Counted from the stretch's first letter, positions 32,562 to 40,891 are shown. The stretch is DNA of 41,252 bases from Oscillospiraceae bacterium (GCA_031271865.1 JAISUW010000040.1:1-41252), one strand, 5' to 3'. Notes: generated by a model from the sequence alone, not told the origin. Translations and numbers: made by a program.

Positions 32562-33524
32562 TTAGAAGCGCAGGAAGTCATACTCCTCTTTACGCAACTT
32601 TTGTATATATGCACGGTAAAGCTTCCGCGCTTCGTCAGCAGAAACGGCATGGAACGTGACCGTATCCCCCGGTTTCAGCTGTGCCAGATGGTGCAAGTCG
32701 GGCGTGATAACGGTTGCGATCTTTGTGTATCCCCCGGTGGTCTGGCGGTCGGCCATCATGACAATGGGCATCCCCGAGGCGGGTACCTGTACGCATCCCA
32801 TCGCAATGCCGTCAGATATGATGTCATAACCGTCCTTTGCTTCAATCTGCGCACCCTCCAATTTGATGCCCATTCGGTCAGAGGCAGGCGTCACTTTGTA
32901 TGGTGCGGACAGGAACGTCCGGAGGCCTTCCGCAGTAAATGCTTCCTCTTGCGGTCCCAATACGCAGCGGATATGGATGTCCCCAAAGTAGCTTCTGTCC
33001 TTACGGAGGTGCCAAGGTACTTTTGCCGTACGCTTACGGTAGGGGACACCGGGCGTCTGGAGTTTCAGGACATCCCCGGCCGAAAGCTTCTTGCCGTCAA
33101 AGCCGCCTAAGCCGAACTTGAGGCTCGTAGCGCAGGAACCCATCACCGGCGATACGTCAAAACCGCCGCCGATGGCAAGGTATCCCCGGCAGCCGAGCAA
33201 GGCGCTCCCTACCGTGAGGACATCGCCCTCTGCGGCGCGTTGGGTGCGGTAGCGCTTACACGGTCTGCCGTTCAGTTTGGCATCCATACGTGCGCCCGTC
33301 ATGGCAAACACGCAGTCGCAATTAAATTCACAGGAGAGCCCGGCGAGCGTCATCTCCAACACCGGCATATCCGGGGAATTGCCCACGAGTAAATTCGCCG
33401 TGCGCATGGCGGGGTAATCCATCGCCCCCGCCGGCGAGAACCCGGAAGCCTGGTAGCCGTACCGCCCCGCGTCCTGTAAGGTGGTCAGCAGTCCCGGGGC
33501 GAGAACCGTAATGCTGTCAGCCAT
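32562..33524 (-). CDS. pxpC: 5-oxoprolinase subunit C (KipA/PxpC)
   Basis: A 320-residue member of the biotin-dependent carboxyltransferase-like AHS2 family, subunit C of ATP-dependent 5-oxoprolinase, which opens 5-oxoproline to glutamate. Seen: the opening VLAPGLLTTLQDAGRYGYQASGFSPAGAMD, FAMTGARMDAKLN, and the C-terminal IISDGIAMGCVQVPASGMPIVMMADRQTTGGY, all family signatures. The ATG at 33524 has GGGAGG upstream and overlaps the end of pxpB by eight bases, fitting a PxpBC complex. PxpA is not in the window. Confidence 0.93.
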   Translation of the reverse strand: MADSITVLAPGLLTTLQDAGRYGYQASGFSPAGAMDYPAMRTANLLVGNSPDMPVLEMTLAGLSCEFNCDCVFAMTGARMDAKLNGRPCKRYRTQRAAEGDVLTVGSALLGCRGYLAIGGGFDVSPVMGSCATSLKFGLGGFDGKKLSAGDVLKLQTPGVPYRKRTAKVPWHLRKDRSYFGDIHIRCVLGPQEEAFTAEGLRTFLSAPYKVTPASDRMGIKLEGAQIEAKDGYDIISDGIAMGCVQVPASGMPIVMMADRQTTGGYTKIATVITPDLHHLAQLKPGDTVTFHAVSADEARKLYRAYIQKLRKEEYDFLRF

Positions 33525-34263
33525 TGCGCACCTCCCAGACGGCTTTGCCGGCTTCTGCTTGGGCGGACAGCTCCGCGTACTCCTGCGCAGATACCGCGCG
33601 GAAACGGATGCGGTCCCCCGCTTGGTAAAGAATCGGTTCCTTGCGGTTCGGGTCATAGGGGCGCACAGGTGTCTGCCCGATGAGCTGCCAACCGCCGGGG
33701 GAAGCCAGCGGATAGATGCCGGTTTGTTCCCCGCCGATACCGACCGCCCCCGCCGGTATTTTTGTGCGCGGGTTCGTCAGCCGCGGCGTGTGTATGCGCT
33801 TATCTAGGCCGCCGAGATAGGCGAAGCCGGGCAAGAAACCCAACATATATATCAAGTAGTCCGTCCCGGTGTGAATCGCAATGACCTCTGCTTCTGTCAG
33901 ATTGTTGTGCGCCGCCACAAAAGGCAAATCCTCGCCAAAAGCCCCGCCGTAGCAAACAGGAATGACAAAAGTGCGCTTTGCGGCTGCGGCTGCTTTGGAA
34001 CCCTGCGCATCGCTTCTTCTGCGGAGCCGCTCGCAGAGTTTGTCATAGCTTACCTTGCAAGGGTCATACCGCACAAGGAGGCTCGTATACGTCGGCACCG
34101 TCTCCAGCACACCGTGCGGCGGCTTTTCTTGAATGCTCGCATTCAGTGCCGCCACCCGGGCATTGATTTCAGGTGCTATCACTGTCCCGAAGCAAACACT
34201 CAAATTGCAGTCCCCGCAGGGCTTAAAAACGGGGGAAGAGGCCGAACCCTGTTTTGCTTCCAT
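33517..34263 (-). CDS. pxpB: 5-oxoprolinase subunit B (KipI/PxpB)
   Basis: A 248-residue AHS1-family protein, subunit B of 5-oxoprolinase (known in B. subtilis as KipI, a kinase inhibitor). Seen: CGDCNLSVCFGTVIAPEINA at the start, YTSLLVRYDP, and YMLGFLPGFAYLGGLD with PRTKIPAGAVGIGGEQTGIYPLASPGGWQLIG. Length is normal. The ATG follows AAGGAGG. It is placed 33 bases after the DUF4392 gene. Confidence 0.93.
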   Translation of the reverse strand: MEAKQGSASSPVFKPCGDCNLSVCFGTVIAPEINARVAALNASIQEKPPHGVLETVPTYTSLLVRYDPCKVSYDKLCERLRRRSDAQGSKAAAAAKRTFVIPVCYGGAFGEDLPFVAAHNNLTEAEVIAIHTGTDYLIYMLGFLPGFAYLGGLDKRIHTPRLTNPRTKIPAGAVGIGGEQTGIYPLASPGGWQLIGQTPVRPYDPNRKEPILYQAGDRIRFRAVSAQEYAELSAQAEAGKAVWEVRNG

Positions 34264-34296
34264 GGGAACGAACCTCCTTTCCTTATGGGTTTGGGT

Positions 34297-35370
34297 TTAG
34301 GCTTTGCCTTCGAAAAAGCCGAGTTCCAGCGTCTTCTCAAACCACGTTGCGCAAGTCTTACGGAGCTTCAGTGCCTCCCGCACGCACTCGCGCATGAGCG
34401 TGACAACAGAGCAAGTGATGTCCAATCCAAAACCGTCAATCGCAGGGATTTTTTCACCGTACATATCTATCATACCGGCTTGGCAGGCAGTTTCCATCGC
34501 TTTGGCTTGGAGGGCAGCATCGTGGATGACCTCCAAGTCCTCACAGAGGAAAGCGAGCGCCGCCATCAGCCCTGTCGCGCCCCAATCCGATACCGTCGCC
34601 GTGATAATATTATCCGTTGCGCTCGTGACGGCAATCCCGCCCCCGCAGCCGCAGCGGCAGCGGCCTTCGCCTGCGTAGGGGATGAACGTTTCCAGTTGCG
34701 GGCGGATGGCCGCCATACCAATCTCATTGCCAAGGTCGCCGATGGCTATATTCAGTATGCCCCGTTCGCGGGCTTTGATGAAGAGGGAATCCATTTTGGC
34801 CTCAATGGCAGTTGTATCCAGACCGACGGCATTGTGGTAAACGCCTTTCGCGTTGGCACCCGGAGCCTCTATGGCAATGACCGCCTTTGGGTCTCCGGCT
34901 TTCAAATAGCTCTCAGCGAGGCGGTCGGCTTCGTCTGCGTTCTTGGTGAATGCCGCAACACCCATGGCACAGGGGTACTGCTTCACTTCGTCCACCGTAC
35001 GGTAGAGGTGCAAGCCCACCCGCGCCGCCAGTTTCTCCACGGCCGCGAGGTTGTCCTCCGGGCAAATAATCACAGGCTTGGCACCCAAGCCTTTCACCAA
35101 AGCACGGCACAGCAGCACCGAGGAAACGACGCCGTCCATCTCCGCCACTTTCCACGGCAGCAGGACAAAGCCCGTCAGGATGTAGACAACATCCCCTTCT
35201 TTGACTGCCGAAAAGAGCTTCTTCGCAGCAGACATAATCGTCGGATAGCCCACGTGCTTGCGTGAAGCCTCATAAAGAATGTTGCATACCCCATAGCCGC
35301 GGGGGTCGAGGTTTGCCAGTTTATCCAGATTTTCTCCGAGGTTGTAAAGGGTAAGTTCTTGTTGGGTCAT
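34297..35370 (-). CDS. DUF4392 protein, D-glutamate cyclase-like
   Basis: A 357-residue soluble protein of the DUF4392 family, the C-terminal domain of mammalian D-glutamate cyclase, which converts D-glutamate to 5-oxo-D-proline. Seen: YGVCNILYEASRKHVGYPT at the start, an ILTGFVL segment, IAIGDLGNEIGM (close to a G-D-x-G-N-E-I-G-M family core), and a Cys/Gly-rich EGRCRCGCGGGIAVTSATDN. The start could be the TTG at 35376, whose GGGAG spacing is five bases, or the ATG at 35370 with 11. It lies between a D-amino-acid aminotransferase and pxpB. The cyclase role is inference from family and context. Confidence 0.8.
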   Translation of the reverse strand: MTQQELTLYNLGENLDKLANLDPRGYGVCNILYEASRKHVGYPTIMSAAKKLFSAVKEGDVVYILTGFVLLPWKVAEMDGVVSSVLLCRALVKGLGAKPVIICPEDNLAAVEKLAARVGLHLYRTVDEVKQYPCAMGVAAFTKNADEADRLAESYLKAGDPKAVIAIEAPGANAKGVYHNAVGLDTTAIEAKMDSLFIKARERGILNIAIGDLGNEIGMAAIRPQLETFIPYAGEGRCRCGCGGGIAVTSATDNIITATVSDWGATGLMAALAFLCEDLEVIHDAALQAKAMETACQAGMIDMYGEKIPAIDGFGLDITCSVVTLMRECVREALKLRKTCATWFEKTLELGFFEGKA

Positions 35371-35407
35371 AGACAATGATTCTCCCGGATAGGTGAAGTG
35401 CGGCGTA

Positions 35408-36271
35408 TCAGACGTTGGTATCCGTCAGCCATTGGTTCCACAAATACGCGTGGAGTTTTGCCATAATCTCCGGCGCTTTCCCGCCGACCGGTTTGCCGTC
35501 AAGTTCGGTTGCTGTGATGCCGAATGTTCCTGCCGAGGAGATGAGCACCTCATCTGCCGTAAACACATCGTCAATATAGTACACCGTTTCGTCCACCGGA
35601 ATCCCCAGTGCCTTGCAGGCTTTGATGAGATTCATACGGGCGATGCCGGGCAGAATGAGGTGGTCGGTCGGCGCGGTAATAAACACACCGTCCTTGATGA
35701 TATGGCAGTTGGAGTGTGCGCATTCCGTGACGCGCTTGCGCCCGTCCGCTTGCAGTCGGTAAAAGATGACTTCATCCGCGCCTGCACGTTTGGCTTTTTC
35801 ATTGGCCACACACGCCGGGAGGAGGTTTAAGGTCTTTATATTGCAATGCAGGAAGCGCGTGTCCTCCAGCGTTATAAGCTTCACTTTTGTGTCCAGTGGG
35901 ACAACGTCCGCTTGGCGCAGGGTAATCCAGAAATTCGCCGGCACTTTCTCCGGGTCGGGGTAGATGTGGTTGCGGATTCCCGTGCCGCGCGTGCATTGAA
36001 AATATACGAAATTCTCCCCTGTATCCATTTTGGACACCATATCCAAGAGAATGCTTTTCACTTCCTCTTTCGTGTGCGGAATCGGAATCTCTAACAGCCC
36101 GGCCGAGTTGAAAAAGCGATCCACGTGTTCATCCAGCGTAAAAATTTTGTAATTGCGGCTGTATGTAGCATCATAAACACCATCGCCGAAATAACACACG
36201 CGGTCGAGCATAGGGATCGTCATTTCTTCTAAAGGGCCGTATTTTCCGTTGTAGTAGCCAAGGTATTCCAT
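35408..36271 (-). CDS. dat: D-amino-acid aminotransferase (class IV)
   Basis: A 287-residue PLP aminotransferase of the fold-type IV group. D-alanine aminotransferase exchanges the amino group between D-Ala and 2-oxoglutarate to give pyruvate and D-Glu. Seen: the PLP Lys at residue 146 in CNIKTLNLL, and TRGTGIRNHIYP with Arg100 and His102 in the RxH pattern that marks D-specific members. Length is typical (about 280). First gene of the run after a 97-base structured leader. No strong ribosome binding site is visible. A branched-chain role is possible but the RxH pattern and neighbours argue for D-specificity. Confidence 0.88.
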   Translation of the reverse strand: MEYLGYYNGKYGPLEEMTIPMLDRVCYFGDGVYDATYSRNYKIFTLDEHVDRFFNSAGLLEIPIPHTKEEVKSILLDMVSKMDTGENFVYFQCTRGTGIRNHIYPDPEKVPANFWITLRQADVVPLDTKVKLITLEDTRFLHCNIKTLNLLPACVANEKAKRAGADEVIFYRLQADGRKRVTECAHSNCHIIKDGVFITAPTDHLILPGIARMNLIKACKALGIPVDETVYYIDDVFTADEVLISSAGTFGITATELDGKPVGGKAPEIMAKLHAYLWNQWLTDTNV

Positions 36272-36310
36272 TGGGATTTGTCGCCTGCTTTCTAAAAATA
36301 ATAAGGGAGC

Positions 36311-36360
36311 GGATGAAGTGCTTTTTTTGACACAATGTCAGGCAACACTCTTCCTCATCC
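36311..36360 (-). promoter_or_regulatory. Structured leader of the D-amino-acid operon
   Basis: On the minus-strand transcript, a 10-base stem (plus-strand positions 36311-36320 against 36346-36349 and 36355-36360, with a five-base bulge) encloses a TGACA-TTG-TGTCA hairpin (36328-36340) and an A-rich strand. It lies about 40 bases upstream of the dat ATG and 10 bases past the predicted transcription start. It resembles a cis-regulatory RNA but matches no class I recognise. Confidence 0.5.
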
Positions 36361-36374
36361 ACTAATCTTTCTCT

Positions 36375-36403
36375 ATTATACACCCGTAGAGCAAAAAAAG
36401 CAA
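36375..36403 (-). promoter_or_regulatory. Promoter of the D-amino-acid operon
   Basis: Minus strand: TTGCTT (36398-36403), 17-base spacer, TATAAT (36375-36380). The spacer begins in an A/T-rich stretch. It is the only good promoter seen upstream of dat. Confidence 0.75.
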
Positions 36404-36508
36404 GCAAAAATATACAGAATTAAGCCGTTTTCGCCAAATTTCTTCCCTTAAAAGAAGCATGAAACAAGAAGTAAAGGTAGGAGCAGCAGAGCAAGAATGG
36501 TAAGCCTA

Positions 36509-37483
36509 TTACACGAACCGCTTTGCAAGCCATTCAGCCAAGCCCCACCGCCTCTTGCCGATGGCAAGTGCCAACAGCAAACCCACCTTGCCCCCGCCGA
36601 GGAACGCCGCCCGAATCGTCCGGCTTTGTGCGCAAAGCCAATGCATACTTTCTGAATCCTCCAAGCATTTCAGCTGTAAAGCGGCTGTTTCTTCCGGAAG
36701 ATAAGAGCAGAGCCGCCAGAATTCATGGGCGCATTCCTCCGCAGCGCCTTTCCGGAGCATTGTTTCGGCTTGCGTTTCCGTGAATCCGAGTGCGGTGAAT
36801 AGTCCCAAATCCAAACTGTACTGCCGCAGAATCCGTTTGGCGGGGTCATCATTGGGGGAGGAAGTAATACTCCCGGCGTGTATTCGGTAATTGTAATCCG
36901 TTTCGGGGCTGACGAACATACTTTGGGTATGAATCAAATAGCGCAGCACAAACTCCCGATCCTCACCGTGCCCGAGGTTCTCATTGAAGTAAATCTCCTG
37001 CGCCCGGAGTAGGGAGAGTTTCATACGCTTATTCCAGGCGGCATTGCAATTGCCGTGCGAAGCCATATAGATGCATAAGCTTTGCTTATCCGTCACTTCC
37101 GGGTAGGTAATCCTACAGTTTGACCCGTCGGCATCGCAACGCACAAAGCCGGTAATCAGCAAATCACTCTCCGGGCTTTCTGCAAGGGTTTGAAGCCGCG
37201 CCGAACCAAACGTATCATCGGCATCTAAGAATGTGACAAATTCCCCCTGCGCCGCCCGCAAACCGGCATTCCGTGCCGCCGACACGCCGGCATTCGATTG
37301 ATGTACCGCACGAATGCGCGTATCGGCGCCGGCATAGCGGTCACAAAGTTCTGCCGAACCGTCCGAAGACCCATCATCCACGAGCAGGAGTTCCCAATCC
37401 GCACAGGCTTGTCCCAAAACGGAACCAACGCAAGCCGGGAGAAACCCGGCTGCATTATAGATTGGTACAATTACTGAAATCAT
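36509..37483 (-). CDS. Family 2 glycosyltransferase
   Basis: A 324-residue GT-A glycosyltransferase, probably acting on a surface polysaccharide. Seen: MISVIVPIYNAAGFLPACVGS, LLVDDGSSDGSAELCD, SNAGVSAARNAGLRAAQGEFVTFLDADD (DxD-type metal site), and GHGEDREFVLRYLI (the E-D catalytic-base region). The C-terminus has a short hydrophobic stretch (residues about 292-310) suggesting membrane association. It follows a PPTase gene by 43 bases, and no other sugar genes are adjacent. Confidence 0.88.
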   Translation of the reverse strand: MISVIVPIYNAAGFLPACVGSVLGQACADWELLLVDDGSSDGSAELCDRYAGADTRIRAVHQSNAGVSAARNAGLRAAQGEFVTFLDADDTFGSARLQTLAESPESDLLITGFVRCDADGSNCRITYPEVTDKQSLCIYMASHGNCNAAWNKRMKLSLLRAQEIYFNENLGHGEDREFVLRYLIHTQSMFVSPETDYNYRIHAGSITSSPNDDPAKRILRQYSLDLGLFTALGFTETQAETMLRKGAAEECAHEFWRLCSYLPEETAALQLKCLEDSESMHWLCAQSRTIRAAFLGGGKVGLLLALAIGKRRWGLAEWLAKRFV

Positions 37484-37526
37484 ATAAATGCCTTGCTGTA
37501 CTGCGAGAATTCCCTTTGCTTTCGGC

Positions 37527-38198
37527 TTAGAAATCGGTCAGTTGGTCATCCAAATCACCGCATGGGCCGCAGGCAGAGCAGTAGTCTTTGTCGCGGCCGT
37601 AGGGCAAACCGCCGAAGTCTTCGACGTCGTCACGGTCGTCATACTTCTCCGGCCATTTGCCGTCGGAGTAATCCACATCATCAAAGAGAACGGAAGCAAT
37701 CGATGCCGCATAGCCGGGAATATCCACATCCCAAAGCTGCCAGTTGCGCCCGTCGCAGAAGGTCTGGGAGTCGGATACATCTATCATCTCCGGCTTCAAA
37801 CGGAAAATGCCTTTGCCCGCCGCTTTGGCGACCGCTTCTTTGCGCACCCAAGCTTGGATGGGATTCATGCCGCGCTCGCTCTTCTGCATGAAACGCTCCG
37901 CACCCGGACAGGGGCGGTCGAGTTTCTCAATGTCGCAGCCGACTTCGCCGTACTCACTCACTGCAAGGAGTACCGCCCCATGGGTGTGCGCCACATTGAA
38001 GAACGGACCGTCATTGAGATACGGCTTGCCGTAGGGACCATTGTGGAAGCCCTTATCTATGCCCGGCACATACCGCTCAATCAAATCCGCAGCAGCACGC
38101 TGCTGCCACTGCTGGCTGTCCTCCTCCGGGAGGCAGGGGAATTCCGCTTCCGAGATAAAATAAACACGCATATCTTTCACCGCCGCATATGTTTTCAT
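37527..38198 (-). CDS. 4'-phosphopantetheinyl transferase, Sfp-type, acidic Cys tail
   Basis: A 223-residue PPTase superfamily protein, which attaches 4'-phosphopantetheine from CoA to carrier proteins. Seen: NGPYGKPYLNDGPFFNVAHTHG, GCDIEKLDRP (metal Asp) and WVRKEAVAKAAGKG (catalytic Glu/Lys region). Its C-terminal ~50 residues are unusual: rich in Asp, ending CSACGPCGDLDDQ with a CxxCxxC motif. No polyketide or peptide synthetase gene is in the window. ATG at 38198 follows AAGGAG by 12 bases, with promoter at 38256-38284. Confidence 0.85.
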   Translation of the reverse strand: MKTYAAVKDMRVYFISEAEFPCLPEEDSQQWQQRAAADLIERYVPGIDKGFHNGPYGKPYLNDGPFFNVAHTHGAVLLAVSEYGEVGCDIEKLDRPCPGAERFMQKSERGMNPIQAWVRKEAVAKAAGKGIFRLKPEMIDVSDSQTFCDGRNWQLWDVDIPGYAASIASVLFDDVDYSDGKWPEKYDDRDDVEDFGGLPYGRDKDYCSACGPCGDLDDQLTDF

Positions 38199-38255
38199 TC
38201 GCTGGTATCACTCCTTACATATGCTTAAGCTGTGAAAATCATTCCTACCCTAAGT

Positions 38256-38284
38256 ATTATATCATAGTATGCCCCGATTTGCAA
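38256..38284 (-). promoter_or_regulatory. Promoter of PPTase-glycosyltransferase pair
   Basis: Minus strand: TTGCAA (38279-38284), 17-base spacer, TATAAT (38256-38261). Confidence 0.75.
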
Positions 38285-38328
38285 GAAAGAAAAAGCAATC
38301 CCCCTTGTACCCGGTTTGCGAAAAAAAC

Positions 38329-38357
38329 TTGCCAATCTCCTCAAATTGTGTTATAAT
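38329..38357 (+). promoter_or_regulatory. Promoter of the topoisomerase gene
   Basis: TTGCCA (38329-38334), 17-base spacer, TATAAT (38352-38357), back to back with the PPTase promoter. Confidence 0.75.
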
Positions 38358-38400
38358 CTATAAGCCGCGAAAGTAATCATCCCGCCCACAGGAGGAATCC

Positions 38401-40635
38401 ATGCCCCCCAAAAAACCGCGCCGCCCCCAAGCCGCCGAACCGAGTGCCGAAAACGCCCACATTATCGGTGCGGGCGAAACGCTTGAGCAACCTGTCACGG
38501 ATACCATCGAAAAGAACTTCATGCCCTACGCCATGAGCGTCATCTTGTCGCGGGCGATTCCCGAAATTGACGGCTTCAAGCCCTCCCAGCGGAAAATCCT
38601 TTATACCATGTATAAGATGGGACTGCTGACCGGGGCGCGCTCGAAGTCCGCAAACATCGTCGGGCAGACCATGCGCCTGAACCCGCACGGTGACGCCGCC
38701 ATCTACGAAACCATGGTGCTGCTCTCCAAAGGCTATGAGCGACTCCTGCACCCATGGGTGGACTCCAAAGGCAACTTCGGCAAAGCCTACTCCCGCGATA
38801 TGGCATGGGCGGCGCCGCGCTATACAGAAGCAAAACTGGAAAAGCAAGCCGCCGAGCTTTTCGCTGACATAGACAAAGACACCGTAGAGTTCACAGACAA
38901 CTACGACGCCACAATGAAAGAACCGGTGCTGCTCCCGGTGACATTTCCGACTGTATTGGTCAATCTCAATTCCGGCATCGCCGTCGGGATGGCTTCCAAT
39001 ATTTGTTCGTTTAATCTGGGTGAGGTCTGCGAGGCGACGATTGCCCTCGCCAAAGACCCGGATGCGGATTTGCTCTCCCTCCTGCCTGCCCCCGACTTCA
39101 GCGGCGGCGGGCAGATACTCTATGACCGCAGCACCTTTGAAGAAATCTACCGCACCGGGCGCGGTTCTTTCCGTGTGCGCTCCAAATGGCGTTACGACCC
39201 GAGTGCCAACTGCATTGATGTCTATGAAATCCCGGGCACGACCACAGCGGAAGCCATTATAGACAAAATCGTGGATCTGGTCAAGAACGGCAAAATCCGC
39301 GAAATCAGCGATGTGCGCGATGAAACCGACAAGAGCGGTCTGAAAATCACCATCGACCTCAAGCGCGGCACCGACCCGGAAAAGCTCATGCTGCGTCTGT
39401 GCAAAGCTACCACTTTGGAGGACAGTTTCCCATGCAACTTCAATGTGCTGATTGAAGGGCATCCCCGTGTAGTGGGCGTACGGGACTTGCTTTTGGAATG
39501 GATAAAATTCCGCTTGGAATGCCTGCGCCGCCGCATCAACTTTGACCTAACCAAGAGCCGGGACCGCCTCCATCTGTTGGAAGGCTTGGCGAAAATCCTT
39601 CTGGATATAGACAAAGCCGTCCGCGTCGTGCGCGAAACAGAGGAGGAGGCAGAGGTCATCCCCAACTTGATGATTGAATTCGGGATTGACGAAGTGCAAG
39701 CCGAGTTCGTCGCGGAAATCCGCCTGCGCCACCTCAACCGCGAATACATCCTCAAGCGCACAGCGGATATTGAAAAGCTGCACAACGACATCGCCGATAT
39801 GGAGGACATCCTCCAAAAACCGGCGCGCCTGCGCAAAATCATGACAGATACCCTCGCCGCCTGCGCCAAAGCATACAGCATCCCCCGCAAAACCGAGATT
39901 CTCTATACGCACGAAGCCGCCGCCGAGGCTCCTGCAGAGGAGCAAATCCCCGACTACCCCGTACGCATCTTCCTAACCCGAGAGGGATATGTCAAGAAAA
40001 TTACGCCGCAATCCCTGCGTGTGGCAGATAAGCACAAGCTCAAAGAAGGCGATGCCATCACACAAGACATCGAAACCACAAATACGGCGGAACTGCTCTT
40101 CTTCACGGACGCGTGCCAAGTCTACAAGAAGTTCGCCTATGAGTTAGAGGACGGCAAAGCCTCCAACCTCGGCGACTATGCCCCCGCTTTTGTGGAAGCG
40201 GATGCCGGGGAGCGCGTGGTCTTCCTCGCCGTCACCACGGACTTTGTGGGTTACCTGCTGTTTTTATTTGAGAACGGCAAAATGGCCAAAGTCGACCTCG
40301 AAGGCTATAAAACCCAAACAAAGCGCAAGAAACTCCTCAAAGCCTACAGCGACAAAAGCCCGCTCGCCGCTGCCCTCCAAATCCCGGCGGATACCGATGT
40401 CGTGCTGCAAGCCTCTTCCGGGCGGCATCTTGTCCTGCATACCGGTGCCATCGCACCCAAAACAACCAAAGACACGCAAGGCGTCGCCGTGATGACCCTC
40501 AAGAAAGGCCATCATATCAAATCCCTCTGCCTGCTCGCAGACACAAAACTGGAGGATCCCAACCGCTATCGTACAAAAACACTGCCCGCCGCCGGCGTCA
40601 TGCCGCCGGCAGCAGAGCAAATGCGCATTTTGTAG
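38401..40635 (+). CDS. Type IIA topoisomerase subunit A (ParC/GyrA-like)
   Basis: A 744-residue DNA breakage-rejoining subunit, shorter than most GyrA. Seen: a 30-residue basic/disordered N-tail, the winged helix with PHGDAAIYETMV, the catalytic Tyr in WAAPRYTEAKL, the tower and coiled coil to about residue 520, and a shortened beta-pinwheel C-terminal domain (GYVKKITPQSLRVADKHK and related strands). The quinolone-region Ser is Ala here (GDAA instead of GDSA) and the Asp/Glu position is Glu. No parE/gyrB partner is adjacent, unlike the usual pair. The ATG follows GGAGGA. Substrate role (topo IV or a third type II enzyme) is open. Confidence 0.92.
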   Translation: MPPKKPRRPQAAEPSAENAHIIGAGETLEQPVTDTIEKNFMPYAMSVILSRAIPEIDGFKPSQRKILYTMYKMGLLTGARSKSANIVGQTMRLNPHGDAAIYETMVLLSKGYERLLHPWVDSKGNFGKAYSRDMAWAAPRYTEAKLEKQAAELFADIDKDTVEFTDNYDATMKEPVLLPVTFPTVLVNLNSGIAVGMASNICSFNLGEVCEATIALAKDPDADLLSLLPAPDFSGGGQILYDRSTFEEIYRTGRGSFRVRSKWRYDPSANCIDVYEIPGTTTAEAIIDKIVDLVKNGKIREISDVRDETDKSGLKITIDLKRGTDPEKLMLRLCKATTLEDSFPCNFNVLIEGHPRVVGVRDLLLEWIKFRLECLRRRINFDLTKSRDRLHLLEGLAKILLDIDKAVRVVRETEEEAEVIPNLMIEFGIDEVQAEFVAEIRLRHLNREYILKRTADIEKLHNDIADMEDILQKPARLRKIMTDTLAACAKAYSIPRKTEILYTHEAAAEAPAEEQIPDYPVRIFLTREGYVKKITPQSLRVADKHKLKEGDAITQDIETTNTAELLFFTDACQVYKKFAYELEDGKASNLGDYAPAFVEADAGERVVFLAVTTDFVGYLLFLFENGKMAKVDLEGYKTQTKRKKLLKAYSDKSPLAAALQIPADTDVVLQASSGRHLVLHTGAIAPKTTKDTQGVAVMTLKKGHHIKSLCLLADTKLEDPNRYRTKTLPAAGVMPPAAEQMRIL

Positions 40636-40744
40636 GGTTCGGCCGGGTGCAATGTTGGTTCGCTCCGGTTACCGTTTTGGTTCGCTCCGGCTACTTTTGC
40701 CGGCGGATGGGAATGTGTATATATTCATTCGTGATTGCATAATT

Positions 40745-40772
40745 CCGTTTTCGCAAGAAACGGGGTTTTCAT
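40745..40772 (+). terminator. Terminator-like hairpin after the topoisomerase gene
   Basis: CCGTTT (40745-40750) pairs with AAACGG (40758-40763) around TCGCAAG, followed by GGTTTTCATT. A plausible weak intrinsic terminator about 110 bases past the stop. Confidence 0.5.
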
Positions 40773-40820
40773 TGATTCTCATGGATCCTTTAGTGTACTA
40801 AAGAGGGGGATGTCGATATC

Positions 40821-40868
40821 GGTATCGATATGCATATCGATGCATATATATACATCGATATCTATACC
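40821..40868. repeat. 48-bp near-perfect palindrome
   Basis: Outer arms GGTATCGATAT and ATATCTATACC enclose ATCGATG/CATCGAT and a central TATATATA-type core. An internal perfect 18-bp palindrome, ATCGATATGCATATCGAT, lies at 40824-40841. It is A/T-rich and could extrude as a cruciform. Confidence 0.65.
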
Positions 40869-40891
40869 TGAAATCTCTCACCCCCATACCT

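Noticed and set aside
33871-35265. 464-codon plus-strand frame opposite the DUF4392 and pxpB genes
   Set aside because: It lies antisense to two clear family members, has no ribosome binding site, and its translation has no recognisable domain.
36272-36508. Possible T-box riboswitch upstream of dat
   Set aside because: No T-box sequence or antiterminator is seen; the small nested stem is of a different kind.
38377-39462. 361-codon minus-strand frame opposite the topoisomerase gene
   Set aside because: Antisense to the catalytic domain; composition typical of a shadow frame.
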